DNA of 39,901 bases from Mycobacterium sp. AT1 (GCF_002043095.1 NZ_MVOC01000020.1:1-39901); one strand, 5' to 3'. Positions 1 to 8,404 are shown, counted from the first letter of the stretch. Translations and numbers: made by a program. The notes: generated from the letters alone by a model not told the origin.

Positions 1-320
1 GATCAACGCCGCGCTGTAGCAACACTGAGAGGCCAACGGAAACAATGGCATGATCTCGTCGCCCTGCTGGTTCAGGTGTAGGTCCGACGGCCAATGCAGG
101 CGTCGGCGCGATCACCCGCAAGTCGTCTTCGTGCAAGGATGCGAAGCACCGCAGGCTGTTATCTTGTGCAATCGTAAACGGTTGTCGTCACGCATATTTC
201 GTCTGATTTCAGCGCGCATTCCCGCGATGATCTCGGTGTTGCATCACTGTGACGAATCGAAGTGGTGTTGCAGGGCATGAGCTTTGGCGGTTCTTGGGCT
301 CGCATTTGAGGCATTGTTGA
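1..320. other. no gene recognised
   Basis: This stretch has only short open frames on both strands that lack a convincing start, ribosome site or recognisable protein family. The first copy of the 200-bp repeat begins directly after it. I see nothing further that can be supported here. Confidence 0.5.
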
Positions 321-520
321 AGTGGACATGAAAAGTGAGAATTCGCGGGGTGGACATCGCGTGAGATCGCGGGCGACGCAGCTGGTCAGGAAGGCGCCGG
401 TGGACATGAAACTTGAGAAGCCACATGACATGTGGCTTCTCAAGGTTGATGTCCAATTGACATCAAAGTGAGAATCTGACGGCGGGGAGTCCGTGAGATG
501 TGAGACACGTCGTGCGAGAC
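321..520. repeat. direct repeat copy 1 (pairs with 7401-7630)
   Basis: This copy begins AGTGGACATG and ends CGTGCGAGAC, as does the copy at 7401-7630, in the same orientation. The last ~50 bases (GTGAGAATCTGACGGCGGG through the final CGTGCGAGAC) are almost identical between copies. Within each copy the short unit TGGACAT...TGAGAA recurs several times in both orientations. Multiple short internal repeats like these are typical of transposase-binding ends, for example in IS21-type elements, but no transposase gene is next to it. I infer solo IS ends or a MITE-like element. Confidence 0.75.
401..455. repeat. 55-bp near-perfect palindrome inside repeat copy 1
   Basis: Two 27-base arms (401-427 and 429-455) pair round a single central A at 428 with only two mismatches. 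The outer part is TGGACATGAAACTTGAGAAG and the centre is CCACATG-A-CATGTGG. A more diverged version of the same 55-bp palindrome lies at 7480-7534. It could be a transposase or regulator binding site, or form a hairpin; it has no T-run and is not followed by a recognisable gene end. Confidence 0.8.
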
Positions 521-521
521 A

Positions 522-589
522 AGAAACGAGACAGGGCGACCTGGTATTACACGGTGGGGGAGTGGCGCCCCGGAGGGTGTCTCGTTTCT
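522..589. repeat. 12-bp perfect inverted repeat
   Basis: AGAAACGAGACA at 522-533 is matched by its exact reverse complement TGTCTCGTTTCT at 578-589, 44 bases apart. Related GAGACA/TGAGAC words lie just upstream (within 500-520) and downstream (about 597-603). It abuts repeat copy 1 and may be part of the same decayed mobile element. Confidence 0.6.
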
Positions 590-643
590 CTACAAATGAG
601 ACACCGCTGGCCCTCGCCGCAGCAGCCCTCCTACTCTGGCCTG

Positions 644-925
644 ATGGCGTGGCGTTTTATTCGGCGTGGGGACGGACGGAGCTATGACTTCGTTCTTGAA
701 GAAGACTCAAAGTCTGCTTATCCCTCTTATCGCCGTACAGATTTCGCCGTCTACTGTCGGCGGCTACCCGAGTTCGGCTGGTGCGTTGTCGATCCTGACG
801 GCCGGGTTCTGTCACGGCCGGTCGACGATGCCGGTTTTGGCGATCTTCCCCCGACGGGCGCGTGGCTCAGCGGCAAGGGCGAGCGGGCCTACGTCTACGA
901 CTTTGTGGAGTACCCGACCAACTGA
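644..925 (+). CDS. hypothetical small protein
   Basis: I do not recognise this 93-residue protein. It starts MAWRFIRRGDGRSYDF and ends AYVYDFVEYPTN; it is rich in aromatic and acidic residues, with no signal peptide or membrane segment. An in-frame ATG exists at 500, but that longer version would run through the GAGACA inverted-repeat region, so the ATG at 644 is preferred. No good ribosome site precedes it. The GC-rich codon use supports translation. It sits 108 bases ahead of the YdcF-like gene on the same strand. Confidence 0.4.
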   Translation: MAWRFIRRGDGRSYDFVLEEDSKSAYPSYRRTDFAVYCRRLPEFGWCVVDPDGRVLSRPVDDAGFGDLPPTGAWLSGKGERAYVYDFVEYPTN

Positions 926-1033
926 GTGCGTCCCTGGCGAGACACGATGTGATCGATCCCGTTTCTCCAGTAATGGGCGACGGCGCGGTGTTTGGCGGCT
1001 GCCTGCGCTCGGTGATCGTGATCGAATGGGTCG

Positions 1034-1636
1034 ATGCGTGTGGGTGGCCGTTGGGCGAGGGCGATTGCGGTGGCCTTGCTGATCGTGGTGTTGGGATGGG
1101 CTGAATGGGTGACGTGGAAGGTCTCTAGAGAGGCTCTTCCGGTCGGAGCTACCGATCCGCGTTGCATCGCCCCTGGGGAAACGGTGTTGGTGTTGGGATG
1201 TCCGCTCCCGATCTTGCAGCGTTGGCGCGTTCGCATTGCGGTGCGTTCCACCGACCCTGACCGTGCTCGCTTCATATTCTCCGGCGGGGCCGTGCGCGGT
1301 CAGATTCCCGAGGCTCAGATGATGGCCGACTACGTGGTGCACGAGCTTGGTGTGCCGGTCAGCAATGTCGTCGTGGAGGACCAGTCCAGGACCACTGTCG
1401 AGAACATCGCGAGATCGGTACCGTTGATGGCCGATAGCCCGGTGATCAAGATCGCATCGAACACATTCCACGCGCGCCGTGCACGCCAGATCCTTCATAC
1501 CAAATCACCTGAATTAGCTGGGCGTTTGGTGCGTGCGCGCGACTACATGCCGTGCGAGTGGGGGCCTCTGCATGCGGTCTTGGTGGCCTTCGAAAGCTAC
1601 CGACATCGCCGTGCTCGGGTAGCCGTGGCGAACTAG
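1034..1636 (+). CDS. YdcF/SanA-like DUF218 family membrane protein
   Basis: The 200-residue product has an arginine-containing N-terminus followed by one hydrophobic segment (about residues 10-27), so it is probably anchored in the membrane with the rest outside. The body is a DUF218 domain: VLVLGCPLP near residue 52, FIFSGGAV near 80, and the family signature VVVEDQSRTTVENI near 121-134 (the E-x2-S-x2-T-x2-N pattern). The family is implicated in envelope processes, but its reaction is poorly defined. The gene stands alone, inside the segment bracketed by the 200-bp repeats. Family assignment is fairly sure; function is not. Confidence 0.75.
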   Translation: MRVGGRWARAIAVALLIVVLGWAEWVTWKVSREALPVGATDPRCIAPGETVLVLGCPLPILQRWRVRIAVRSTDPDRARFIFSGGAVRGQIPEAQMMADYVVHELGVPVSNVVVEDQSRTTVENIARSVPLMADSPVIKIASNTFHARRARQILHTKSPELAGRLVRARDYMPCEWGPLHAVLVAFESYRHRRARVAVAN

Positions 1637-1858
1637 GGTTCACTGGGCCGCCCGTGCTCAGGTTCGACCAGTTAACGGGCGGCTTTGAGGTTGCGTACTG
1701 ACGGCGCGGCGAGCGCACCAAGCATCCCGGCCGAATGAATTGACTTCGGAAGGCGGAGGCCACGCATCGACATCGTGTCCTTCACAGTTGAGAGACCCTC
1801 ATGCTGATATCTCGGGCCTCATGTGACGAAACGTCCGGGAGTGGATTCCGCAAGGGTC

Positions 1859-1880
1859 GAGTGGACATCGGGGTAAGAAG
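1859..1880. repeat. solo unit of the TGGACAT repeat family
   Basis: The sequence GTGGACATCGGGGTAAGAAG here resembles the TGGACAT...TGAGAA unit that recurs in the repeats at 321-520 and 7401-7630. It is a single short unit in a 287-base gap between ydcF-like and lacI-like genes that otherwise holds nothing I can name. The match is partial and could be chance. Confidence 0.35.
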
Positions 1881-1923
1881 TTATCGAGCGTCGTAACGCT
1901 GTACGCGTACTACCCCTGTGCGC

Positions 1924-2946
1924 CTATCGAAGGGGTTCGACGAGTGATCCCCGTATGCGGATGTCCCCGTGAAGTTTGGTCACAGTGGGCGCCGTGGTCC
2001 TGAGGCGGTCGGTTGGTTCGCCGATGTGGTTCAGGATCGCAGTGGCGGCGGCACGACCGATTTCTGCCAATGGTGGTGCGTAGCAGGTGATTGCGGGCGA
2101 GAACGCCTCGTACCATTCGGGGTTGCCGTGTGCGACGAGGGACAGCTGCGCGGACACTGAGATCTGCAGATCGCGGCAGGCATGCAGAACGCCGAGGGCG
2201 ATGCGGCTGCTTGCAGCAACGATCACTGTGGGAGGGTCTGCGTGCAGGCTGTGCAGTGCGTCGCGGCCCCACTGAGAGGTGAATTCCCCAGCAAGAATGC
2301 GGAATCGGGGTGCGCTGGTGGAGTTCTCAACCAGTCCTGCTGCAAGCACTCCGGAGCGGAATGCATTGAGGCGCTCGGCGCTGGTGCTGTGGACCGGAGC
2401 TCCGCCGATGAAGGCGATGTCCGCGTGCCCCGCCTCCAGCGCGAGTCGGGTGAGTTCGCCGATGCCGAACGCGTCGTCGGCAACGAACGCATCGACTTGC
2501 AGCGGCATTGAATGCCTGTTGAGTTGGACCACGGGCACCGATTTCGGCACGGCCGCTTGAGGATTGACCGGAACGTGAATGATGCCGTCGACGCGCCTAT
2601 CCAGCAGTGACTGCAGGCCGCGGGCCTCGACTGCAGGATCGTTGCCGCTGGCGCTGACGATCAGGTCGAAATCGGCTTCGGCGAGGACGTGTTGCAACAT
2701 CGCGGCAGATTCGGTGTAGAACTCATTGGCTAGATCCGGTAGTAGAAGGCCGACCACCCGCGTCTTGGATTCGCGCAACGCACGGGCGACCGAGTTGGGC
2801 CGGTAACCTAGCTCGTCGGCTGCGGCCATGATTCGCTGCCGGGTCTCAGCCTCGACGTAACCGCGGCCACTCATAGCCCTCGACGCGGTACCGACGCCGA
2901 CGCCTGCCCGCTCGGCCACATCCCGGAGCTTCGCCACAGTGCTCAC
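1924..2946 (-). CDS. LacI-family transcriptional regulator
   Basis: From the chosen start this is a 340-residue LacI/GalR-type repressor. The N-terminus carries the helix-turn-helix and hinge: LRDVAERAGVGVGTASRAMSG, then RQRIMAAADELGYRPNSVARAL. A periplasmic-binding-protein-like effector domain follows (VVGLLLPDLANEFYTE, DGIIHVPVN, IAFIGGAP). The GTG at 2946 is chosen because AAAGG lies nine bases upstream; an in-frame ATG at 2997 would add 17 residues without family resemblance. It is divergent from the lyase-transporter operon, and a LacI-type operator lies between them, so it probably represses that operon and responds to its substrate. Confidence 0.9.
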   Translation of the reverse strand: MSTVAKLRDVAERAGVGVGTASRAMSGRGYVEAETRQRIMAAADELGYRPNSVARALRESKTRVVGLLLPDLANEFYTESAAMLQHVLAEADFDLIVSASGNDPAVEARGLQSLLDRRVDGIIHVPVNPQAAVPKSVPVVQLNRHSMPLQVDAFVADDAFGIGELTRLALEAGHADIAFIGGAPVHSTSAERLNAFRSGVLAAGLVENSTSAPRFRILAGEFTSQWGRDALHSLHADPPTVIVAASSRIALGVLHACRDLQISVSAQLSLVAHGNPEWYEAFSPAITCYAPPLAEIGRAAATAILNHIGEPTDRLRTTAPTVTKLHGDIRIRGSLVEPLR

Positions 2947-2990
2947 ACTAATGGGCCTTTCGGTGGTCGATCGTGATCGAAAGTCGGGGG

Positions 2991-3020
2991 TTGACAATTT
3001 TCAGGAATCGAGAGCACCAT
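2991..3020 (+). promoter_or_regulatory. probable promoter of the lyase-DASS operon
   Basis: A perfect TTGACA at 2991-2996 is followed after 18 bases by CACCAT (3015-3020), a weak but possible -10 element. The expected transcription start falls at the left edge of the LacI-type operator at 3022-3043. Confidence 0.5.
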
Positions 3021-3021
3021 T

Positions 3022-3043
3022 CATATGGAACCGATTCCACATG
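3022..3043. promoter_or_regulatory. LacI-type operator
   Basis: The core TGGAACCGATTCCA (3026-3039) is a 14-base near-palindrome with a central CG, the arrangement typical of LacI-family operators. Six of seven pairs match. The symmetry extends outward to CAT (3022-3024) and ATG (3041-3043), with one further mismatched pair. It lies between the divergent lacI-like gene and the lyase gene, just downstream of a TTGACA box, where bound repressor would block transcription. Confidence 0.7.
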
Positions 3044-3106
3044 ATCTTGACCACAGACGCGCCACCTCTGGGTCCCACATCACATCTAACGGACAGGACG
3101 CCCGAA

Positions 3107-4546
3107 ATGACGACCGAACCCCACCCACGGGCCTCCGCGCCGCAGGCACTGTTTTCCATGCTCACCCACCTCGCCGGCGACGCCGATCAGCTGGACATCT
3201 TCTCCGCGGACTCCTGTATCGAGGGCTGGTTGGCCGCCGAACGGGCCCTTGCCCTCGCTCAGGGCGAGCTGGGCCTGATCGATCCCACCGATGCCGCGGC
3301 GATCATCTCTGCAGCTCAGCTATCCACGATCGACCGCGACGCGCTGTGGGTGTCGACCAAGAACGTCGGCTACCCGATCTTGGGTTTGGTCCGTCAGATC
3401 GCCGCGGCCCTGCCGGACGGTCCCAATGGTCGCGTGCACTACGGCGCCACCACCCAAGACATCATGGACACCGCCCTAGCTCTGCAGCTGCAACGATCGA
3501 TGCTCTCCCTCGACGGGCGCCTGGAAGCCCTCGGCGATGCCCTGGCCCGCCAAGCGGAATCCCATGCCGCGACCGTCATGCCCGGCCGCACCCACGCCCA
3601 ACAGGCAGTGCCCACCACCTTCGGCGCCACGCTCGCGACGCTGCTGGGTCAGGTCACCCGCCAACGCGATCGACTGCGCGATGCACTCCCGCGGGTCGCG
3701 GTGATCTCGATGTTCGGCGCCGGCGGAACCTCGGCCGCCTATGGCCCACGGTCGATCGAACTGCGAGGACGGGTCGCCGAGATCCTGGGCTTGGAGAACA
3801 CCGACGTGCCCTGGCACGTCGACCGCGATGGACTCGCCGAGTACGGCTGGCTGTGCGCGACCATCGCTGCCACCTGCGCCAAGCTCGCCCGCAACATCGT
3901 CGACCTGTCCCGCACCGAAATCGGCGAAGCCTTCGAGCCCTACAGCAGCCATCGGGGCGCCTCGTCGACGATGCCGCAGAAGGTCAACCCCATCTCCTCG
4001 GAAGCCATCATCGGACTGTCCGGCGTGGCAGGTGCATTGGCGTCCTCGCTTCCGCGCATTCAGGAGGCCGGCCACGAACGCGCGGCCGGGGAATGGCAGA
4101 TCGAATGGCACGTCATCCCCCAACTCGGTCTGCTCGCCGGAAGCGCATTGTCGGAGGCGGTGGTGATCGTCGACGGCCTACGCGTCGACGCCGACCGCAT
4201 GCGCGCCAACCTCGACCTCGACGGGGGACTGGTCATGGCCGAAGCGCAGATGATCCAACTCGCCGATGCGCTCGGCCGTGAAGTCGCCCACGACCTGGTG
4301 TACGAGGCCGCCACCCGAGCACGTGCTCAGCGCAGCATCCTTGCCCGCACCTTGGTCGACGTCGCGGCCGGGAAAGGTGTGAGCCATCTGCTGCCCGAAC
4401 CGCTCATCACCGCCGACGACTATCTGGGTGAAGCCAAATCGATTGTCGCCCAATCGGTCCGCACGTGGAACGACGTCAACGCACCTCGCACCGCCACAAT
4501 CCCCTTCGCCGACCTGGCGACCACCACCGAAGGAACCCCGCGATGA
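3107..4546 (+). CDS. lyase of the fumarase/aspartase superfamily (3-carboxymuconate cycloisomerase-like)
   Basis: The 479-residue protein has all three conserved regions of the superfamily: HYGATTQDIMDT (111-122), GRTHAQQAVPTTFG (160-173) and the signature loop GASSTMPQKVNP (284-295) with its catalytic serine. The GATTQD block is closest to 3-carboxy-cis,cis-muconate cycloisomerase and adenylosuccinate lyase, but the MPQKVNP loop is not typical of either, so the substrate is open. Enzymes of this fold eliminate from, or cyclise, a fumarate-yielding dicarboxylate. The ATG at 3107 follows AGGAC; the open frame runs upstream through the promoter. It overlaps the transporter gene by four bases, implying a shared carboxylate substrate. 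Confidence 0.85.
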   Translation: MTTEPHPRASAPQALFSMLTHLAGDADQLDIFSADSCIEGWLAAERALALAQGELGLIDPTDAAAIISAAQLSTIDRDALWVSTKNVGYPILGLVRQIAAALPDGPNGRVHYGATTQDIMDTALALQLQRSMLSLDGRLEALGDALARQAESHAATVMPGRTHAQQAVPTTFGATLATLLGQVTRQRDRLRDALPRVAVISMFGAGGTSAAYGPRSIELRGRVAEILGLENTDVPWHVDRDGLAEYGWLCATIAATCAKLARNIVDLSRTEIGEAFEPYSSHRGASSTMPQKVNPISSEAIIGLSGVAGALASSLPRIQEAGHERAAGEWQIEWHVIPQLGLLAGSALSEAVVIVDGLRVDADRMRANLDLDGGLVMAEAQMIQLADALGREVAHDLVYEAATRARAQRSILARTLVDVAAGKGVSHLLPEPLITADDYLGEAKSIVAQSVRTWNDVNAPRTATIPFADLATTTEGTPR

Positions 4547-6090
4547 GCACCCTGACCAAGCCCCGCGCCGAGGAGGAAGCGCCCAAACTCGCCGCCGAGG
4601 AACGCTTCGACTTCATCCGCGGCCGCATCGGCCTCATCGCCGCGCTACCGCTGCTCGCGCTGATCCTGTTCCTACCGCTGAACCTGCCGCCCAACCAGCA
4701 AGCCATGCTCGGTGTCCTGGTCGTCGTGGTCCTGCTGTGGATCACCGAACCCGTGCCCATCCCGGTGACCGCGCTGGTCGGCATCGCCGCGATGGTCATC
4801 CTCGGCGTCGGCACCCCGGCCGAGGTATACGGCGCCTTCGGCTCCGCCACCGTCTTCCTCGTCATCGGCGCCTTCCTGCTGGCCCGCGCCATGACCGTCC
4901 ACGGCCTGGACCACCGGTTTGCCCTGAAGGTGTTGTCGTTCCCCGGCATCGGCAACAGCACCTATCGCACCGCCGGCGCCTTCGGCGTCGTCGCCTGTGT
5001 CCTGTCGATCTTCGTGTCCGCCTCGGCGACCGCGGCAATGCTGCTGCCCATCGGGATCGGCGTCGTCAACACCATCGGTGACCTGATCCAGAAGCAGAAC
5101 CCCGACATCAAGACCAACCGCACCAAGTTCGCCTGCCTGCTGATGTTGGCGATCGCCTACGGCGCATCGATCGGGTCCATCCTGACGCCAATCACCGGTA
5201 TCGCCAACGTCATCGGCCGCGGCACCATCGAGACCATGACCGGCTACAAGGTCGAACTCTTCGACTGGGTGGCGATGTCCGGGCCCTACCTGCTGGTCAT
5301 GGGGGCGGTCATGTGGGTGGCTCTGGTCGTCGTCAACCGCCCCGAGGTGAAAAGGATCGAAGGCGGTCAGGAGTACTTCCGTGAGCACTACGCCGACCTA
5401 GGCAAGATGACTCGCGGCGAACGCAACGTTCTGGTCGTCTTCATCATCACCGTCACGCTGTGGGTGCTGCCATCGCTGGCCACCACACTGGGCCTGGACA
5501 CCGGCGTCATCGGCGTCATCGGCGACCGGCTCAACGAGGGCTCCGTCGTCGTGCTCACCGCGGCCTTGCTGTTCTTCCTGCCCCGTGGCGACGGCAGCGG
5601 CACCAAGACCCTCACCTGGCCCGAAGCCACCAAGATCGACTGGGGCACCGTCGTACTCGTCGGCGTCGGGCTGACCATCGGGGCCATGATGAACAAGACC
5701 GGTCTCGCCGAAACCCTCGGTGAAGCAATGGCTTCCGCGACCGGCGTGAACTCCACCTGGCTTCTGTGCCTCATCGCCATCGTGATGGCGTTGCTGATCT
5801 CGGAGACCACCAGCAACACCGCCAGCGTCGGAATCGTCGTCCCGATCATCATCCCAATCGCAATCGCCATCGGGGTGGATCCGATCATCCCCGCCATCGC
5901 CGGTGTCTTCGCCGCGAACGCCGGGGCGATGCTGCCGGTGTCCACACCGCCCAACGCAATCGTCTACGGCTCCGGGTTCGTTCCCATGAAGAAGATGATC
6001 GCAACCGGAATCTTCGTCGACGTCGTATGCATCCCGATGCTGTTTCTGGCCACCTTCGGCATCGGCTCGTGGCTGGGCATCTCACTATGA
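4543..6090 (+). CDS. DASS (SLC13-type) di/tricarboxylate:cation symporter
   Basis: This 515-residue integral membrane protein has roughly 11-13 hydrophobic segments and the two-repeat organisation of the divalent anion:Na+ symporter family. The second repeat has SETTSNTAS (about 421-429) and STPPNAI (467-473), the substrate and sodium-binding hairpin signature. The first repeat has SASATAAML (about 160) and SILTPITGIANVI. The ATG overlaps the stop of the lyase gene (ATGA), so the two are translationally coupled. Known relatives import succinate, malate, citrate, tartrate or sulfate. Pairing with a dicarboxylate lyase under LacI control suggests uptake of that lyase's substrate. Confidence 0.9.
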   Translation: MSTLTKPRAEEEAPKLAAEERFDFIRGRIGLIAALPLLALILFLPLNLPPNQQAMLGVLVVVVLLWITEPVPIPVTALVGIAAMVILGVGTPAEVYGAFGSATVFLVIGAFLLARAMTVHGLDHRFALKVLSFPGIGNSTYRTAGAFGVVACVLSIFVSASATAAMLLPIGIGVVNTIGDLIQKQNPDIKTNRTKFACLLMLAIAYGASIGSILTPITGIANVIGRGTIETMTGYKVELFDWVAMSGPYLLVMGAVMWVALVVVNRPEVKRIEGGQEYFREHYADLGKMTRGERNVLVVFIITVTLWVLPSLATTLGLDTGVIGVIGDRLNEGSVVVLTAALLFFLPRGDGSGTKTLTWPEATKIDWGTVVLVGVGLTIGAMMNKTGLAETLGEAMASATGVNSTWLLCLIAIVMALLISETTSNTASVGIVVPIIIPIAIAIGVDPIIPAIAGVFAANAGAMLPVSTPPNAIVYGSGFVPMKKMIATGIFVDVVCIPMLFLATFGIGSWLGISL

Positions 6091-6124
6091 CAGCAGCTTG
6101 CTGAGTCATTGCCAAACAACCGAC

Positions 6125-6157
6125 CTGGGCGGCGAGCACAACGTGCTCGCCGCCCAG
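6125..6157 (+). terminator. strong hairpin terminator after the DASS gene
   Basis: CTGGGCGGCGAGCAC (6125-6139) and GTGCTCGCCGCCCAG (6143-6157) form a perfect 15-bp stem with the three-base loop AAC, 35 bases after the transporter stop codon. There is no T-run, as is common for actinobacterial terminators. Confidence 0.85.
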
Positions 6158-6521
6158 CCGGCGTTCACGGGAGCGCTACTCCAACAGCGCTGGGGATACC
6201 GAGACTTCGGCGACAACAGCACTGCCTGTGTCCGCAGAATCCGGTAGGTCAGACGCTCCGAAGCTCAACCCGTAGCACCCATAAGGCATGGCGAGGAACC
6301 AAATGTGCATCGACAGCAATCCAGCCTTCAGTCGCATGGGCCGCCGAGCCCTGGAGCGCATCACCGCCCAGTCCATCTGACACTGCGTCGGGCCTAGGGC
6401 TCGATTGTCGCCGCGTCAGACAGCAACTGATCTACTTCGAATCTCTGCTGATTGCTAGCAGCGAGCGAATTGCCGTGTCTTGCGCGGAGGTAGGGCCGGC
6501 GGAGCTTGGTAGATTGCGGCC
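6158..6521. other. non-coding gap, no gene recognised
   Basis: These 364 bases contain a 66-codon open frame on the minus strand (6176-6376, starting MDWAVMRSR) that resembles nothing I know and has no clear ribosome site. I do not call it. I see no RNA gene or repeat here. Confidence 0.45.
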
Positions 6522-7022
6522 GTGGTCAGCCGTGCTCTGTTGTTCCTAGACGTGGACGGCACCCTACTGCCCAACTATGGAGAAAAGCTCGATGCGACGC
6601 TTGTCGATTGGCAGGAATGGCAGACTCGCCGCAACCCACGGCTGCCGCGCGTCGATCGCTCGCATGGTCAACGTCTGCAGAGCCTGGCTTGTGATTTGAT
6701 CTGGGCCACGGCCTGGATGCACCACGCCAACGAGGTGATCGCCCCGTTGCTGGGGCTCCCACCGTTGCCGGTGGCTGATCTGCCCGAAGCGCCGCTGCAG
6801 GATCCAATCGGCACCGTGGGCTGGAAGACGGCGGCGCTGGTCGCAGCTGCTGAGGGACGGCGCTTCGTTTGGCTTGACGACGAGATTTCTGACATCGATC
6901 GCGCATGGGTGAGCGCACATCACGGAGGGGCTGCTTTGCTCCATCGTGTCGATTCAAGGTCAGGGTTGACCGAAGCCGATCTCACCGCAGTCGGCGAGTG
7001 GCTCGAGTTCTCGGATGGCTAG
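6522..7022 (+). CDS. HAD-fold protein (HAD domain as in Swiss-army-knife RNA repair proteins)
   Basis: The 166-residue product opens with the HAD nucleophile motif FLDVDGTLLPNYG (about 8-20). Its late motif WLDDE (about 117-121) fits the acidic metal-binding motif IV. Between them lie HGQRLQSLACDLIWATAWMHHAN and the lysine-bearing WKTAALV. This short pattern matches the HAD_SAK type domain often found alone in actinobacteria, whose members are suspected phosphatases. The start is GTG at 6522, directly before VSRALLFLDVDG; the ribosome site is weak. It stands alone between the terminator and the second 200-bp repeat. Substrate unknown. Confidence 0.75.
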   Translation: MVSRALLFLDVDGTLLPNYGEKLDATLVDWQEWQTRRNPRLPRVDRSHGQRLQSLACDLIWATAWMHHANEVIAPLLGLPPLPVADLPEAPLQDPIGTVGWKTAALVAAAEGRRFVWLDDEISDIDRAWVSAHHGGAALLHRVDSRSGLTEADLTAVGEWLEFSDG

Positions 7023-7400
7023 ACCGGGGCTCACTACGAGATGCCAATATGTCCTGGAACCATTGAGCAACAACGCATTCAGACGTAATGAAGGATAGCG
7101 CCGGCCGCTCCGTGCACGCGTGCCCAATGACGTCCCATGGCTGTCTGGCTGCGGGCTCGGCGTCGGTTGCGCGCCCGCGCGGTTCTAGGATCCGCCACGG
7201 ACATGAGAAAGCCGCCTTCGCCATCGTAGAAAATCTGCGAGCACACATTCTCGGTCACTCAGCATGAAAACCGTTGATGTGCAGTAGCATTCGGACGCCA
7301 GCCGGGCGCGACAGGCCATTATCGTCACGTGACGGAAGCTCGGATGGGGATCGGCAGGGCGAACTGGGCCCGGCGCGATGGGAATTCACGTGCTTAGACG
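7023..7400. other. non-coding gap, no gene recognised
   Basis: About 380 bases between the HAD gene and repeat copy 2. Short minus-strand frames exist but show no family features, ribosome site or biased codon use. I see nothing supportable. Confidence 0.45.
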
Positions 7401-7630
7401 AGTGGACATGAACGTGAGATTTCTCGGTGTGCACATCGCTTGAGAATGACGGTGTTGCTGCAGTTCTGGGGATCGCGAGTGGACACGAAACTTGAGAAAC
7501 CACATGATGTTTGGCTTCTCAAGTTTGATGTCCATTTCTCAGGTGAAATGTCCACCTGATGTCCATTTGGACATGAGAGTGAGAATCTGACGGCGGGAGC
7601 CCGTGAGATGTGAGACACGTCGTGCGAGAC
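7401..7630. repeat. direct repeat copy 2 (pairs with 321-520)
   Basis: This has the same borders as the first copy (AGTGGACATG to CGTGCGAGAC) and the same orientation. The final ~50 bases are nearly identical. It is about 30 bases longer because of an extra stretch with more TGTCCA/TGGACA words (about 7535-7575). The internal 55-bp palindrome is at 7480-7534 with several mismatches. No transposase frame adjoins it. Confidence 0.75.
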
Positions 7631-7756
7631 GAGACCTCCGATGGTGCTAAGTGTCAAGGTTTCGAGCCGGAGACGTGTTGAAGTCGGCGAGTAGCGAGTC
7701 GGGACATGTCTGACTTCTCGAGTGATACACGACGGCTGATGTGATTTGCTCGCTGT

Positions 7757-8395
7757 GTGGGTGGGGTGAGTTCATCTGTCTGGCCTGTGGTGCATGCCGA
7801 GCGTCGGGCGCTCGTCGACGACCTGGTCGGCCTGATTGACAGGGAGTGGGAAACCCCGTCGTTGTGTGCCGGTTGGGCCGTCCGTGACGTGGTGGCGCAT
7901 CTCGCAGCCACGGCGGGGCTGTCTCGTACCGGCTTCGTCCGGGAGTTCGTCGGGGCAGGGTTCAGCGTCGAGCGAATCGTCGAAAGACAGCTGACCCAGG
8001 CGCGCAAACATGACGCTTCAGCATCATTGACGGCCCTTCGGTCAGCCGTGGATTGCGTTGCCTCGCTGCCGCTTCCGTTGATCACCCGGGTCATCGAGAT
8101 CGTGGTTCACGGGGAGGACATCCGGCGCCCGTTGGGCATCGACCACGCCTATCCGACGACGTCGATTGCAGAAGCGGTCTGCTACCTCTTAGGCAACCGG
8201 TCCTCGGGTGGCAAGGAGCGTCTCAAGGGGCTCACTCTGGCTGCGACCGATGTCGAGTTCTCCATTGGCGACGGACCGTTGGTGGAAGGGCCGGCGCTGG
8301 CACTGCTCCTCGCAGCGTCGGGACGCTCAGCACGACTTGGCGAGCTATCGGGGCCGGGCGCGAGCCAGCTCGTCAACCGGATCCGTCAAGCATGA
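7757..8395 (+). CDS. maleylpyruvate isomerase family (DinB-like, mycothiol-dependent) protein
   Basis: The 212-residue protein fits the actinobacterial MPI/DinB four-helix family (TIGR03083 type). It has the N-terminal ALVDDLVGLIDREWETPSLCAGWAVRDVVAHLAA pattern, in which the histidine of AHLAA is a usual metal ligand, and the later IVVHGEDIRRPLG (about 115-127) with the second conserved histidine. Members use mycothiol as thiol cofactor or act as DinB-like enzymes of unknown substrate. The GTG at 7757 is used; a second GTG at 7766 is possible. It is monocistronic, and its 3' end lies nine bases from a transposase remnant. Confidence 0.8.
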   Translation: MGGVSSSVWPVVHAERRALVDDLVGLIDREWETPSLCAGWAVRDVVAHLAATAGLSRTGFVREFVGAGFSVERIVERQLTQARKHDASASLTALRSAVDCVASLPLPLITRVIEIVVHGEDIRRPLGIDHAYPTTSIAEAVCYLLGNRSSGGKERLKGLTLAATDVEFSIGDGPLVEGPALALLLAASGRSARLGELSGPGASQLVNRIRQA

Positions 8396-8404
8396 CAACG
8401 GTAT

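Noticed and set aside
6176..6376. 66-codon minus-strand frame after the DASS terminator
   Set aside because: No ribosome site, no family resemblance, and such lengths are common by chance at this GC content.
321..7630. CRISPR-like array from the recurring TGGACAT units
   Set aside because: The units are irregularly spaced, occur in both orientations and form palindromes; there are no uniform spacers and no cas genes.
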